DNA from: Posidoniimonas corsicana
Lineage (GTDB): Bacteria; Planctomycetota; Planctomycetia; Pirellulales; Lacipirellulaceae
Length of the DNA stretch: 64,000 nt
Direction of reading: 5' to 3'
NCBI RefSeq assembly: GCF_007859765.1
Contig: NZ_SIHJ01000001.1
Span: 122,667-186,666, forward strand
The position numbers and the translations under genes are program-made. The notes under the pieces are model-generated. The model ran no database searches. It was not told the DNA's origin and saw nothing but the letters and a program-made list of their open reading frames with translations. Each line of letters begins with the position of its first letter. The first letter of the stretch is position 1. Positions 52,601 to 60,228 of the stretch are shown piece by piece.

Positions 52601-53930
52601 GTTTCTCGAGCCAGCATTCGGCAATAAGTTTCCATCACCGTTCTTTTACCTTGAGGACAGCGACCCGAACGATCCGCAAGTGTGGTACGCCGGAGTAATA
52701 AACACGGGCCCCGAATCGGCCGGCGATGAAGGCTGGCGACAGGGCAATAACATGGTCATCTTCAGCTTTGGGCGCGATCAAGACAAACGATCTTACACGG
52801 GCTTGGATGCCGCATGCGTGTTCGGATTCCACAAGAAGGCGCCGCACAGCCGGATCGCGAACTTTATTGAATCCCGTTTACGTGCGCCATTCGAGCAAGC
52901 TAAGCCTACTCAGACCAGTTCAACAAAGCCCGCGGCAAATAGTATATCGAAGCCACGCGTCATAGTGACTTCGGACTTCCCGCCAATTGGAGTCGTGAAG
53001 GGTGGCAACGTTCCCAACACGATGAAGAGCGACCCAGACGACATGCAGTCGATGGTTCGCTTTCTTCTTTACTCAAACGAACTGGAAGTCGAAGGGCTCG
53101 TGGCGTCAGCGGGCACCTTCGCCATGGAAGCGCACAAGAAGAACATTCTGGGTGTGCTCGACCAGTATGAAAAGGTCTACGACAACCTCAGATCGCATGA
53201 TTCGAGGTATCCATCGCCGGACTATCTGCGTTCGGTCACATTCGAGGGTAAGGGTAACAACCACGGCGTGCCGGTGAAGTTTGGCGCCGGCAAGCAGCCC
53301 CACACGGACATCATTGGCAAGGGGAAAGACAGTGAAGCCTCGAACGCAATCATTGCCGCCGTCGACAAGCCTGATCCACGCCCTATCTGGATTAGCGTGT
53401 GGGGCGGACCTCGCGAGGTCGCTCAGGCAATCTGGGATGTGCAGAACACGCGTACTGATGCCGAGCTGAAAAGGTTTATCAGCAAGCTTCGCATCTTCTT
53501 GATCGCTCATCAGGATGCGACGCACAGCTGGTTGATGAAGGAGTTTCCGGACTTGTTTATCATCGAGTCACGCAAGACCTACCAAGGGATGTTCGGCGGG
53601 CGCGATCCGAATTCTGACCTGGCGTGGGTGAACGAACACATTCGAAAAGGTCATGGCCCGCTGTGCGATATCTATCCACATGAGGGCATGGGCTGTAGCG
53701 GAGTCTGCGAAGGAGACACCCCTGCGTACCTCCACCTTGTCAGTGCCGTTCGAGGAATCAATAACCCGGACGATCCCACACAGCCGAGTTGGGGCGGGCA
53801 GTACAAACGCAAGCAAGGCACGAAGCATTTCGTCGATGGCCCTGGTAGGTCATCTATTTCGAAGTGGCGGAAAGAGTATCAAAATGAGTTTCAGGAACGC
53901 GCAGACTGGTGTGTGCAACCAGCCAACTAG
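49680..53930 (+). CDS. Very large secreted DUF1593 protein with repeated domains
   Basis: 1,416 residues with a signal peptide (about 1-27). Order: NH-like module 1 (about 34-350, VLTDVSTWETDDHESLIRLM); Sde182 C-domain (about 357-463); two copies of the roughly 120-residue domain (about 479-605 and 631-760), each with W-L-x-Y-I, HGGGAW, VSWADW and QF-GDA motifs; a 280-residue beta-rich domain (about 794-1073, FDQAGNDWIGND, RHEYRGWPNFGEGNFN, KYAFLYEGPIGG) resembling mutarotase-like sandwiches; and NH-like module 2 (about 1091-1413), close to that of the 939-residue protein. It is probably a multi-catalytic or substrate-bridging enzyme on plant glycans; no activity is established. Confidence 0.78.
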   Translation: MKSNSLQLQLHTRWLVVVLIAFATSNHLFAQTLKPRMLVLTDVSTWETDDHESLIRLMAHADLFEIEGIVVSTGYSISTLNKNPERGFIGIARGVVDAYENDLPNLMKRSGQTGHAHDNDKQEIGYWPSAEYLRERIMFGSMNRGKKFIGDDNGSPGSELIARLADEPDDRPLWIGIWGGGNTLAQAIYQIKKDRTPLEYEKLLNKLRVYAITDQDRSYRGEGLEISSHGWIYEQAGDNLMFLWDEAAWIEHNNIGKSNWDHYAEHIQGHGHLGSQYPKFKYGVEGDTPAFLYLMPNGLNDPEDPTQVSWGGTFKENEDNLWREASSSRSSFRRFYPAAFNNFAARMDWAKDGKGNRNPDLVLNGDGGIHVLTRSVTPGESLTLDASGTTDPDGDQLTFKWFVQGDAGSYQGKVAIAGSESSKATVSVPSDAAGKSLHLICQVTDDGAHNLSSYRRIVLEAPSESTGAPNALPASTAGQSVASWLKDYIAAKYPSAELITHGGGAWYQAKLSEPSLVVSWADWQEEKLTLKYLEAHALSDGRAIFLAQPEKIPEWADHPNVSYYNGAGYFVNAYDSTAMSGWDVSGLTILQFDGDATAFSKEMSVGLAKANKVAAVTVPAAKAGSSATASQFTLAKWLQEYIPETYAGADVVAHGGGAWFQSKLSKPKLIVSWADWKETTLSLKDIEAHGLTEGEDIFVSKTKKTGWDRHPNVTFYEGVGHYISGYEAASMADWDVAETTMLQFTGDADPFVAALAKARASNATFSEHLDEAAPSGSANSDEPAAGAPYLPFPSNVVVTKVRHFDNMCWKIAAAGGTWYFENGETGGKTGFSSAFDQAGNDWIGNDADRGYNKSPSRGGRHEYRGWPNFGEGNFNHPQRGSGAKSWWVDSNGNEIAVNDKLEGDHLIMRSANSDYEVEYHFFSTHASIKVLKANKKYAFLYEGPIGGEQDASVDKDFYVLKDGKHRECKSGGLGFLEPAFGNKFPSPFFYLEDSDPNDPQVWYAGVINTGPESAGDEGWRQGNNMVIFSFGRDQDKRSYTGLDAACVFGFHKKAPHSRIANFIESRLRAPFEQAKPTQTSSTKPAANSISKPRVIVTSDFPPIGVVKGGNVPNTMKSDPDDMQSMVRFLLYSNELEVEGLVASAGTFAMEAHKKNILGVLDQYEKVYDNLRSHDSRYPSPDYLRSVTFEGKGNNHGVPVKFGAGKQPHTDIIGKGKDSEASNAIIAAVDKPDPRPIWISVWGGPREVAQAIWDVQNTRTDAELKRFISKLRIFLIAHQDATHSWLMKEFPDLFIIESRKTYQGMFGGRDPNSDLAWVNEHIRKGHGPLCDIYPHEGMGCSGVCEGDTPAYLHLVSAVRGINNPDDPTQPSWGGQYKRKQGTKHFVDGPGRSSISKWRKEYQNEFQERADWCVQPAN

Positions 53931-53941
53931 TGCTTTGCAGG

Positions 53942-54992
53942 GGCCTTGTCGAACAATCCTTTTTCCCGCCGCGTAGAGTCGACTTGAATGGATTGTCTCT
54001 TCAACGCGACGGAGCGGATCATGGCGGAATCAGGAGCCTCCTGCCGTACGGCGGGGAAGCAGTACAAGTTAACGAACTGGAGCGCGTACAACGAGGCGTT
54101 GGTGCAGCGTGGCGACGTGACTCTGTGGCTTGAAGAGGACGTGATCCTCGGGTGGGAGCACGAGAACGCCGAGAAGAAGGTCGGTCGTCCCTTCACCTAC
54201 AGCGACGAGGCGGTGCGTTGCCTGCTGTCGCTGCGTGAGGTGTTCAGCCTAACCTACCCGGCAGACGGAGGGCTTCGTTTGCTCGCTGGTGCGGCTGATG
54301 GACGCCAGGGTGGAGATCCCCGATTACACGTCGCTGCAGAAGCGGGCGGCCAAGATGGAGATCGCCTTGAACGCCACGCCGAAACACGGTCCGATTGACG
54401 TGGTGGTCGACAGCACGGGCCTGAAGGTCTTTGGCGAGGGCGAGTGGAAGGCCCGCAAGCACGGCGTGAGCAAGCGTCGCACGTGGCGGAAGCTGCACCT
54501 CGCGATCGCCCCGGAGACGGGCGAGATCGTGGCCGAGGAGTCGACCGACAACGACAAGCACGACGCCGATCTGGTGGAGCCCTTGATCGATCAGGTCGAG
54601 CCGCCGATCGAGAAGTTCTACGGCGACGGCGCCTACGACCAGCGGAAAGTGTATGACGCCTTGGAATGCGAGGCGGCTCAGCCGATCATCCCGCCCCGCA
54701 AGAACGCCAAGATCTGGCGGCACGCGAACTCGAACGACTACCGTCTGCCACGCGACGAGGCGCTCCGCCAGATCCGACGCACAAGCCGCAAGGCTTGGAA
54801 GATCGACGTCGGCTACCACGTGCGGAGCCTGGTCGAGACCACCATGCACCGCGTCAAGACAACCTTCGGCGACAAGCTCCGGAGCCGAAAACCGCCCAAC
54901 CAGAAAACCGAAGCCCGGCTACGCTGTGCGATACTCAACCGCTTCACCCAACTCGGCATGCCTCAGTTCGTGTGGAGTTAGTCGACAAGGCC
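53942..54992 (+). mobile_element. IS5-family element, copy 2, both ends present
   Basis: 1,051 bp bounded by GGCCTTGTCGA (53942-53952) and its exact complement (54982-54992). The last 760 bp repeat copy 1 at 23721-24479 in the same orientation. No clear target duplication was found. The left end lies only 11 bp after the large DUF1593 stop. Confidence 0.88.
54021..54981 (+). pseudogene. IS5-family transposase with a one-base insertion
   Basis: The N-terminal part reads KQYKLTNWSAYNEALVQRGD, VGRPFTYSDEAVRCLLSLRE. At 54257-54259 a run of three C replaces the two C of copy 1, which shifts the frame after VFSLTY. The remainder (DDE residues as in copy 1) is intact from 54289. Three further substitutions follow the insertion within 20 bp. 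The full transposase cannot be made. Confidence 0.88.
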
Positions 54993-55516
54993 ATCTGGAT
55001 CCGTTAAAGCAATCCGAGGAGCTGGAAAGCAATCACTCGGCGCGCCTCCAAACTCTGCAAGCAAAGACTGGGTTGCTGTCGTTCGTCGAATCCGAGAGTC
55101 GACCGTCGATGGCGAGGCGTCGGGCGTATCGACTCGACGTTAGAATCGTTCTGCGACTTCGACGGCGTACGACTCCTGTAACCGTGCGAAGGGCGGCTGA
55201 TGGCGCCTGGGCGAGTGTCAGACGGTGTGAAAGCGCGTTCTTGATTACCGACCCACGTGCAGGTGGGCTCTTGCGTCGACGTTGCAGTCCATGGGCATTG
55301 TCCTGCGTCGTCGAAAGAACACAAATAGCGAGAGTGTGAGAGTGGTCGAAGAGAATGCTTGTGGTAGAGCGGCGAGCACGGGTGCGCTGGTTGTCCACGT
55401 TGGGGCGACGTGACGGCGATTCTATTCGTGCAAATTCGGCTAGTCGACAAGAGTGGGATGCACAAGAGTGTCCGCGATGCGGTTTATGGACTGAAGTAGT
55501 AAAGAGCATCAGCATT
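54993..55516. other. 524-bp region upstream of the fourth DUF1593 gene
   Basis: No convincing gene. An open frame upstream of the DUF1593 start contains ECPRCGLWTEVVKS but has no other gene-like feature. A promoter for the following gene is expected here. Confidence 0.4.
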
Positions 55517-56935
55517 ATGAGTAAACACAATCAAAAGCCTTTCCTGCTGGTAGTCGGCATCTGCTGCTGTGCCGTGTCCAGTTCGGCAGTTGCTCAGATC
55601 AAAGCGCTGCCGAGCTCAGAAAAGCATCGCATAGTTCTACTAACCGACATCGGAGGTGACCGAGACGACGAGCAATCCCTCACGCGGTTTCTAATGTACG
55701 CGGACCAGTATGACATCGAAGGGTTGATCGCGACGTCCATTCGTATCTTCCCCAGGGAAGAGCACCGTCCGATTGACGGCGATCCACAGCCGGCGCTACT
55801 CGTCAAATGGATCAAGGCCTATGGCGAAGTACGCGATAACCTGTTGAGGCACAGCGGTGGCTGGCCAGAAGCGAGCCATCTGCTTACGCTGATTCGCAAT
55901 GGCGTGAAGACGGGGCGTGACGCTCCGTTTAACATTCGCACAGGGATAGCGGGTAAAGACAGCGGCCACTACCCACTCGAGCAGCTGATTGGTGCGGACA
56001 AAGACACAGACGCTACGAAACTAATCATCGAAGCTGTCGATCGCGATGATCCTCGACCTGTTTGGATGCCGATCTGGGGAGGCTCAGTCGAGTTGGCTCA
56101 GGCGTTATGGCGAGTCCGCAACGACCGCAGTCCTGAGGAAGTGCAAGAGTTCGTCTCTAAGCTCCGAGTCTACGCGTGGGGACACCAAGACGCGACCGGC
56201 GTGTGGATTCTGGAGAACTTCCCCGAGCTGCATTACATCGTTTCCACGGGTGGGGTAATCTATTCCGCGCCGCCGGAGCTGCATAGTGCAGAATGGCTAA
56301 ACGAACACGTTCGCTTTGACCACGGAGCACTCGGTGCCCTGTGCCCGCTGCGTCACGGCAAGCTAGGAGGAGCCGATTCAGAAACGTTCCTCGGACTGGT
56401 CCCTAACGGGTTGAGCGACATGGAGCACCCCGACTGGGGTGGTTGGGGCGGTCGGCTCCAGAAAGCAGAGGGAGCAGAGAATCAATGGATTGACGTCCCA
56501 TCAAACATTCTCCCTAGTCGTATGGGCCATACGATCAGCCGTTGGGCGCCGCACTTCCAAAACGACTATCAAGCTCGGATGGATTGGTGCGTGAGAAAGT
56601 TCGACGAGGTTAATCACCCGCCAAGCCCAGCACTTAATGGCGACAACTCAAGACGCGCGATTATAGTCACGACAAAGCCGGGCGAACACGTCCAGCTTGA
56701 CGCCACCGGCACTATGGACATCGACGGAGATTCGCTTACGTATCGCTGGCAGTTCTATCCGGAAGCCGGCAGCTACAAGGGGCAGATCGACGTGGTGGAC
56801 GCAGATCAGATAAAGGCACAATTGGTGGTTCCCAAGGACGCGGCGGGCGAGACAGCGCACGTGCTACTCGTGGTTTCCGACGACGGAAATCCGGCATTGA
56901 CTCGATACCGTCGCCTCATCGTCACTTGCCGATAG
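55517..56935 (+). CDS. Secreted DUF1593 (Sde182-like) protein
   Basis: 472 residues with a signal peptide (LLVVGICCCAVSSSAVAQ). NH-like domain with LLTDIGGDRDDEQSLTRFLM (about residues 38-57), WMPIWGGSVELAQALW and WGGWGGRLQ; Sde182 C-domain with DATGTMDIDGDSLTYRW. Of the four DUF1593 proteins here its Asp cluster is nearest to the classic Sde182 form. It precedes the GH140-like gene by 170 bp on the same strand. Confidence 0.82.
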   Translation: MSKHNQKPFLLVVGICCCAVSSSAVAQIKALPSSEKHRIVLLTDIGGDRDDEQSLTRFLMYADQYDIEGLIATSIRIFPREEHRPIDGDPQPALLVKWIKAYGEVRDNLLRHSGGWPEASHLLTLIRNGVKTGRDAPFNIRTGIAGKDSGHYPLEQLIGADKDTDATKLIIEAVDRDDPRPVWMPIWGGSVELAQALWRVRNDRSPEEVQEFVSKLRVYAWGHQDATGVWILENFPELHYIVSTGGVIYSAPPELHSAEWLNEHVRFDHGALGALCPLRHGKLGGADSETFLGLVPNGLSDMEHPDWGGWGGRLQKAEGAENQWIDVPSNILPSRMGHTISRWAPHFQNDYQARMDWCVRKFDEVNHPPSPALNGDNSRRAIIVTTKPGEHVQLDATGTMDIDGDSLTYRWQFYPEAGSYKGQIDVVDADQIKAQLVVPKDAAGETAHVLLVVSDDGNPALTRYRRLIVTCR

Positions 56936-57741
56936 ATGTCACATGTTACTGCCAATCGGTAGATAGCGATCCGCGACTCATCCGATGAATGCGACCACGA
57001 AAACTTTCTGGTGAAGCGAGTCCGTCCCCGTCTCTTACGCGATCGCTCCCGCGCAGGCAATTATGCCTCGAATACATTATCGGCAGGCAAACTAAAAGGC
57101 GAACCATGACAACGTTACTTCCATCGTCACTCCGCGCACTCGCATTGCTCGCAGTCTTTATCCCACCCAGCTTCACCGACAAGGCCAGTGCCAAGGAAAC
57201 AACATCGGTTGAGCAATGGGACACCTACGAGCTCACTTTCCAGGGCTCGCCAAGAGGAAATCCCTATCTCGACACATCACTTACTGCCAAATTCTCCAAC
57301 ACTTCGACAACCGTCACCGTTCCTGGATTCTACGACGGCAATGGCGTCTACAAGGTCCGCTTTTCACCTCATCAAGAGGGTGCATGGCACTTTGTTACCA
57401 AGAGCAATCGCGACGCGCTAAGCGGACAAAAGGGTTCCTTCCTTTGTGTGGAACCGACAGGGAGTAACCATGGCCCGGTGCGCGTCGTCAACACGCATTA
57501 CCTCGAGTACGCCGACGGGTCGCCTTTCTATTCGGTGGGTACAACCGCCTATCAATGGACGAGCGTCAAACAAAGCATCCAGGAGAAGACCGTCGAGACA
57601 CTAGCCAAGTCGCCGTTCAACAAGATGCGTATGTGCGTGTTCCCCAAGGCTTATTCTTATGGGAACAACACTGAACCGTGGCAGTATGCGTTCGAGTCCA
57701 AGAATAACTTCGCAAAACCGAACTTTGAGTTTTTTAGAAAC

Positions 57742-58858
57742 TGCGATAGCCCACGACTTTCGGACAGCGGCGGGGCATGTTTCTACGCCGCTACAGCCGG
57801 GGCGTTTTCGGCTTCGTATTGCTCGGGGGTTTTGTAGCCAAGCGACTGGTGGAGCCGCTGGCGATTGTAGAAGACGTCGATGTACTTGAACACGCTCAGG
57901 CGTGTTTCTTCAAGGTTGGCGAAGCTCTCGTGTTTGGTCCACTCGTGTTTCAGCGACCAGAAGAACCGCTCGGCGACGGCGTTGTCGTAGCAGTCGCCGC
58001 GGCGGCTCATCGAGCATTCGACGCCCAGCGTCTTTAGGGTCCTCTGGTAGTCTTCGCTCGTGTACTGGCTGCCTCGGTCGCTGTGGTGTAACAGTTCACC
58101 CCGACCTGGTTGCCGCGACTCGATCGCCCTCCGGAGGGCCTCGCTCACCAGCGGCGTCGCCAATGAATCGCTCATCGCCCAACCGACCACCTTGCGGCTG
58201 AACAGGTCGACCACCACGGCCAGGTAAACCCAGCCCGCCAGGGTCGGCAGGTAGGTGATGTCCGTCACCCACTTTTGGTTGGGCCGCTCGGCCGTGAAGT
58301 CGCGGGCCAGCGTGTTGGGGGCCGGACGCTTCGACGGGTCGGCCTGGGTCGTGGTCGGCGTGAACGCCCTGCGGACCCGGCTTTTCAGGCCCATTTCTTG
58401 CATCGCCCTGGCGACCGTGTTGCGGCAAGCGGTCTCCAGCTGCTCGCTCTCCTTGAGCGCCTCGGCGATCTTCGCCGGGCCGTAGATCGCGTGGTTCTCC
58501 TCGAAGACCTGCTCGACTGCGGCATGGATCTTCGCGGTCCGCTGCGCCCGAGCGCTGACAGGCCGGTCGATGGAGTCGTAATAGCCCGAGCGGCTCACGC
58601 CCAGCAGCCCGCACATCAGCGCGACCGGGAAGGAGCCGCGGTGCTCGGTGATCCAGGCGTGCTTCACGTCGACTCCTTCGCGAAGTACGCCGTGGCTTTT
58701 TTTAGGATCTCTCGCTCCAGCTACCAGCCGCACCGCGTCACGCTTGAAATCATCGCTGTACGTCGGCCGCTTCCGCTTCGTTTGATCGTCCATCCGGACC
58801 TCCTTCGGGAACCATTATTCCGGCTCCCGCCGCTGTCCGAAAGTGATGGGCTACCGCA
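57742..58858 (-). mobile_element. IS3-family element inside the GH140-like gene
   Basis: 1,117 bp. About 33-bp ends begin TGCGATAGCCC (left) and TGCGGTAGCCC (right, complement) and share ACTTTCGGACAGCGGCGGG. The target AAC is duplicated (57739-57741 and 58859-58861). Confidence 0.92.
57783..58793 (-). CDS. IS3-family transposase, OrfA internally deleted and fused to OrfB
   Basis: 336 residues in one frame. It begins as OrfA (RPTYSDDFKRDAVRLVAGA), then jumps to the OrfA/OrfB junction and continues as a full OrfB: HAWITEHRGSFPVALMCGLL, WVTDITYLPTLAGWVYLAVV (first Asp), HHSDRGSQYTSEDYQ (second Asp) and NAVAERFFWSLKHEW (Glu). The usual OrfA middle, with the second HTH part and leucine zipper, is missing, about 60 codons. 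The slippery stretch CTAAAAAAAGCC that normally joins OrfA to OrfB is still present, but the frame is already that of OrfB. Transposition ability is doubtful. Confidence 0.85.
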   Translation of the reverse strand: MDDQTKRKRPTYSDDFKRDAVRLVAGARDPKKSHGVLREGVDVKHAWITEHRGSFPVALMCGLLGVSRSGYYDSIDRPVSARAQRTAKIHAAVEQVFEENHAIYGPAKIAEALKESEQLETACRNTVARAMQEMGLKSRVRRAFTPTTTQADPSKRPAPNTLARDFTAERPNQKWVTDITYLPTLAGWVYLAVVVDLFSRKVVGWAMSDSLATPLVSEALRRAIESRQPGRGELLHHSDRGSQYTSEDYQRTLKTLGVECSMSRRGDCYDNAVAERFFWSLKHEWTKHESFANLEETRLSVFKYIDVFYNRQRLHQSLGYKTPEQYEAENAPAVAA

Positions 58859-59845
58859 AACTTCGACAATCGCGTCCGCCAACTTAGAGATCTCGGTGTC
58901 CAGTCCGACGTTATTCTTTTCCATCCTTATGATCGATGGGGCTATCAAAACATGGGGAAGGAAAACAACGAGAGGTACGTGCGATATCTCATCGCAAGAC
59001 TATCCGCGTATCGCAACGTTTGGTGGTCGTTGGCAAATGAATGGGACGTGCCGCGAATCAAGAACGAAGTTGATTGGAATGGAATCGGCACTCTGCTTCA
59101 GATGGAGGATCCGCACCAACGGCTTCGTGGCATCCACAACTGGTATTATGCCGACAGTCACTTTTTCGATCACTCACGCCCGTGGGTAACGCACGTCAGC
59201 GCCCAGACCTTTTTCTTCTTTAACGCTATCGAATGGCGTGGAAAGTACAACAAGCCACTGCTGTTCGACGAGATGCGTTACGAGGGTGATGTCTCGAGCA
59301 GTTGGGGAAATATGAACGCCAAAGACATGACCAGCTATTTTTGGAAGGCCGGCTTGAGCGGCGGCTACGGGACACACGGCGATACATTTAGAAACGATTC
59401 TGACGACGAGACCGAAGTCCGCTGGTGGGCAAAAGGCGGAACATTGCCGGGAAAGAGCCCCGAAAGGATTGCTTACTTCAAGAAGGTCATGGAAGAGGCT
59501 CCTGTTACTGAAATGAAACCACGGCTCGTAAAGCTGAGTTCGCGCTCCGTCCCAGCTGACATCTCTGACAAGATCGACCGTAAAATCATTGACGAGCTGA
59601 ACAATAACATCTACGTGTTTAGTAAAGAAGCGGAACACTACTTGGCTTATACCGAAGACGCGGGACGAACCATCGAGGTAGACCTTCCTGGCGGCAAGCA
59701 ATACCAGTTGGAAGTCATGGATACCTGGAACATGAATGTGTTAAGGGAAGAGACCGTCCCACCTGGAAAATTCTCTCTCGAAACAAGCCGACCCTACACA
59801 GCAATTCGACTGGTCGCCCAACCGGCCCCAGCATCATCTCAGTAA

Positions 59846-60228
59846 AGCCAGCCTGTTCTTATGCCGCATGGTAGCAAGAGATTGCCAAGGTCGTTGAGGG
59901 TGACTATTGATCTCGCCGTCGGCGTCCGCGCTCTGGTAGAGGCTGTTGGGCCTCGTGCACGGAAGAGTTGATCGGCATACTGGAAGATCATCGCGATGGT
60001 GACCAGCGTCACTTTCCTGTCTCAGCCGTATTGCAGGCATGGTTTGGTTGAGGTATGCCCCTCCGCATTGCAACGGAGCCCGCAGAGGGTAGCCGAAGCA
60101 ACCTCTGGAGCGGAGTGAGGGCTGCTCGCCGTTAGCTGGGTGAGGCGACGCACGCGAGTTGGCTCTTTGGTAGACGTAGATGAACTCCGAATCGCGGTCG
60201 AGATACAGCGACCGCTTTGAACGCCAAT
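59846..60228. other. 383-bp region between the GH140-like gene and the dehydratase
   Basis: Convergent 3' ends on both sides. No gene or strong terminator was recognised. Confidence 0.4.

Larger units (their letters stand above)
57106..59845 (+). pseudogene. Secreted DUF5060/DUF4038 (GH140-like) glycoside hydrolase, split by IS3
   Basis: The first part (57106-57741) encodes a signal peptide, a DUF5060 beta domain (VEQWDTYELTFQG, FYDGNGVYKVRFSPHQEG) and the start of the barrel (GSPFYSVGTTAYQWTS). After the insertion the barrel continues: VWWSLANEWDVP (likely acid/base Glu), KPLLFDEMRYEGDVSSSWGN (likely nucleophile region), and a DUF5605-like end. Removing 57742-58858 and one AAC restores an uninterrupted frame reading FFRNFDNRVRQLRDLGVQSD. 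The intact gene would be about 540 residues. DUF4038 includes GH140 apiosidases, which release D-apiose from rhamnogalacturonan II; activity on apiosides here is inferred. Confidence 0.85.

Noticed and set aside
53106..53525. Minus-strand frame inside the large DUF1593 gene
   Set aside because: It mirrors a conserved NH-like module, and a matching shadow occurs in the homologous module at 34.5-35.1 kb.
55355..55516. N-terminal extension of the 472-residue DUF1593 protein with a CPRCG motif
   Set aside because: The signal peptide starts at 55517, and an exported protein with 54 extra basic residues before its signal is unlikely.
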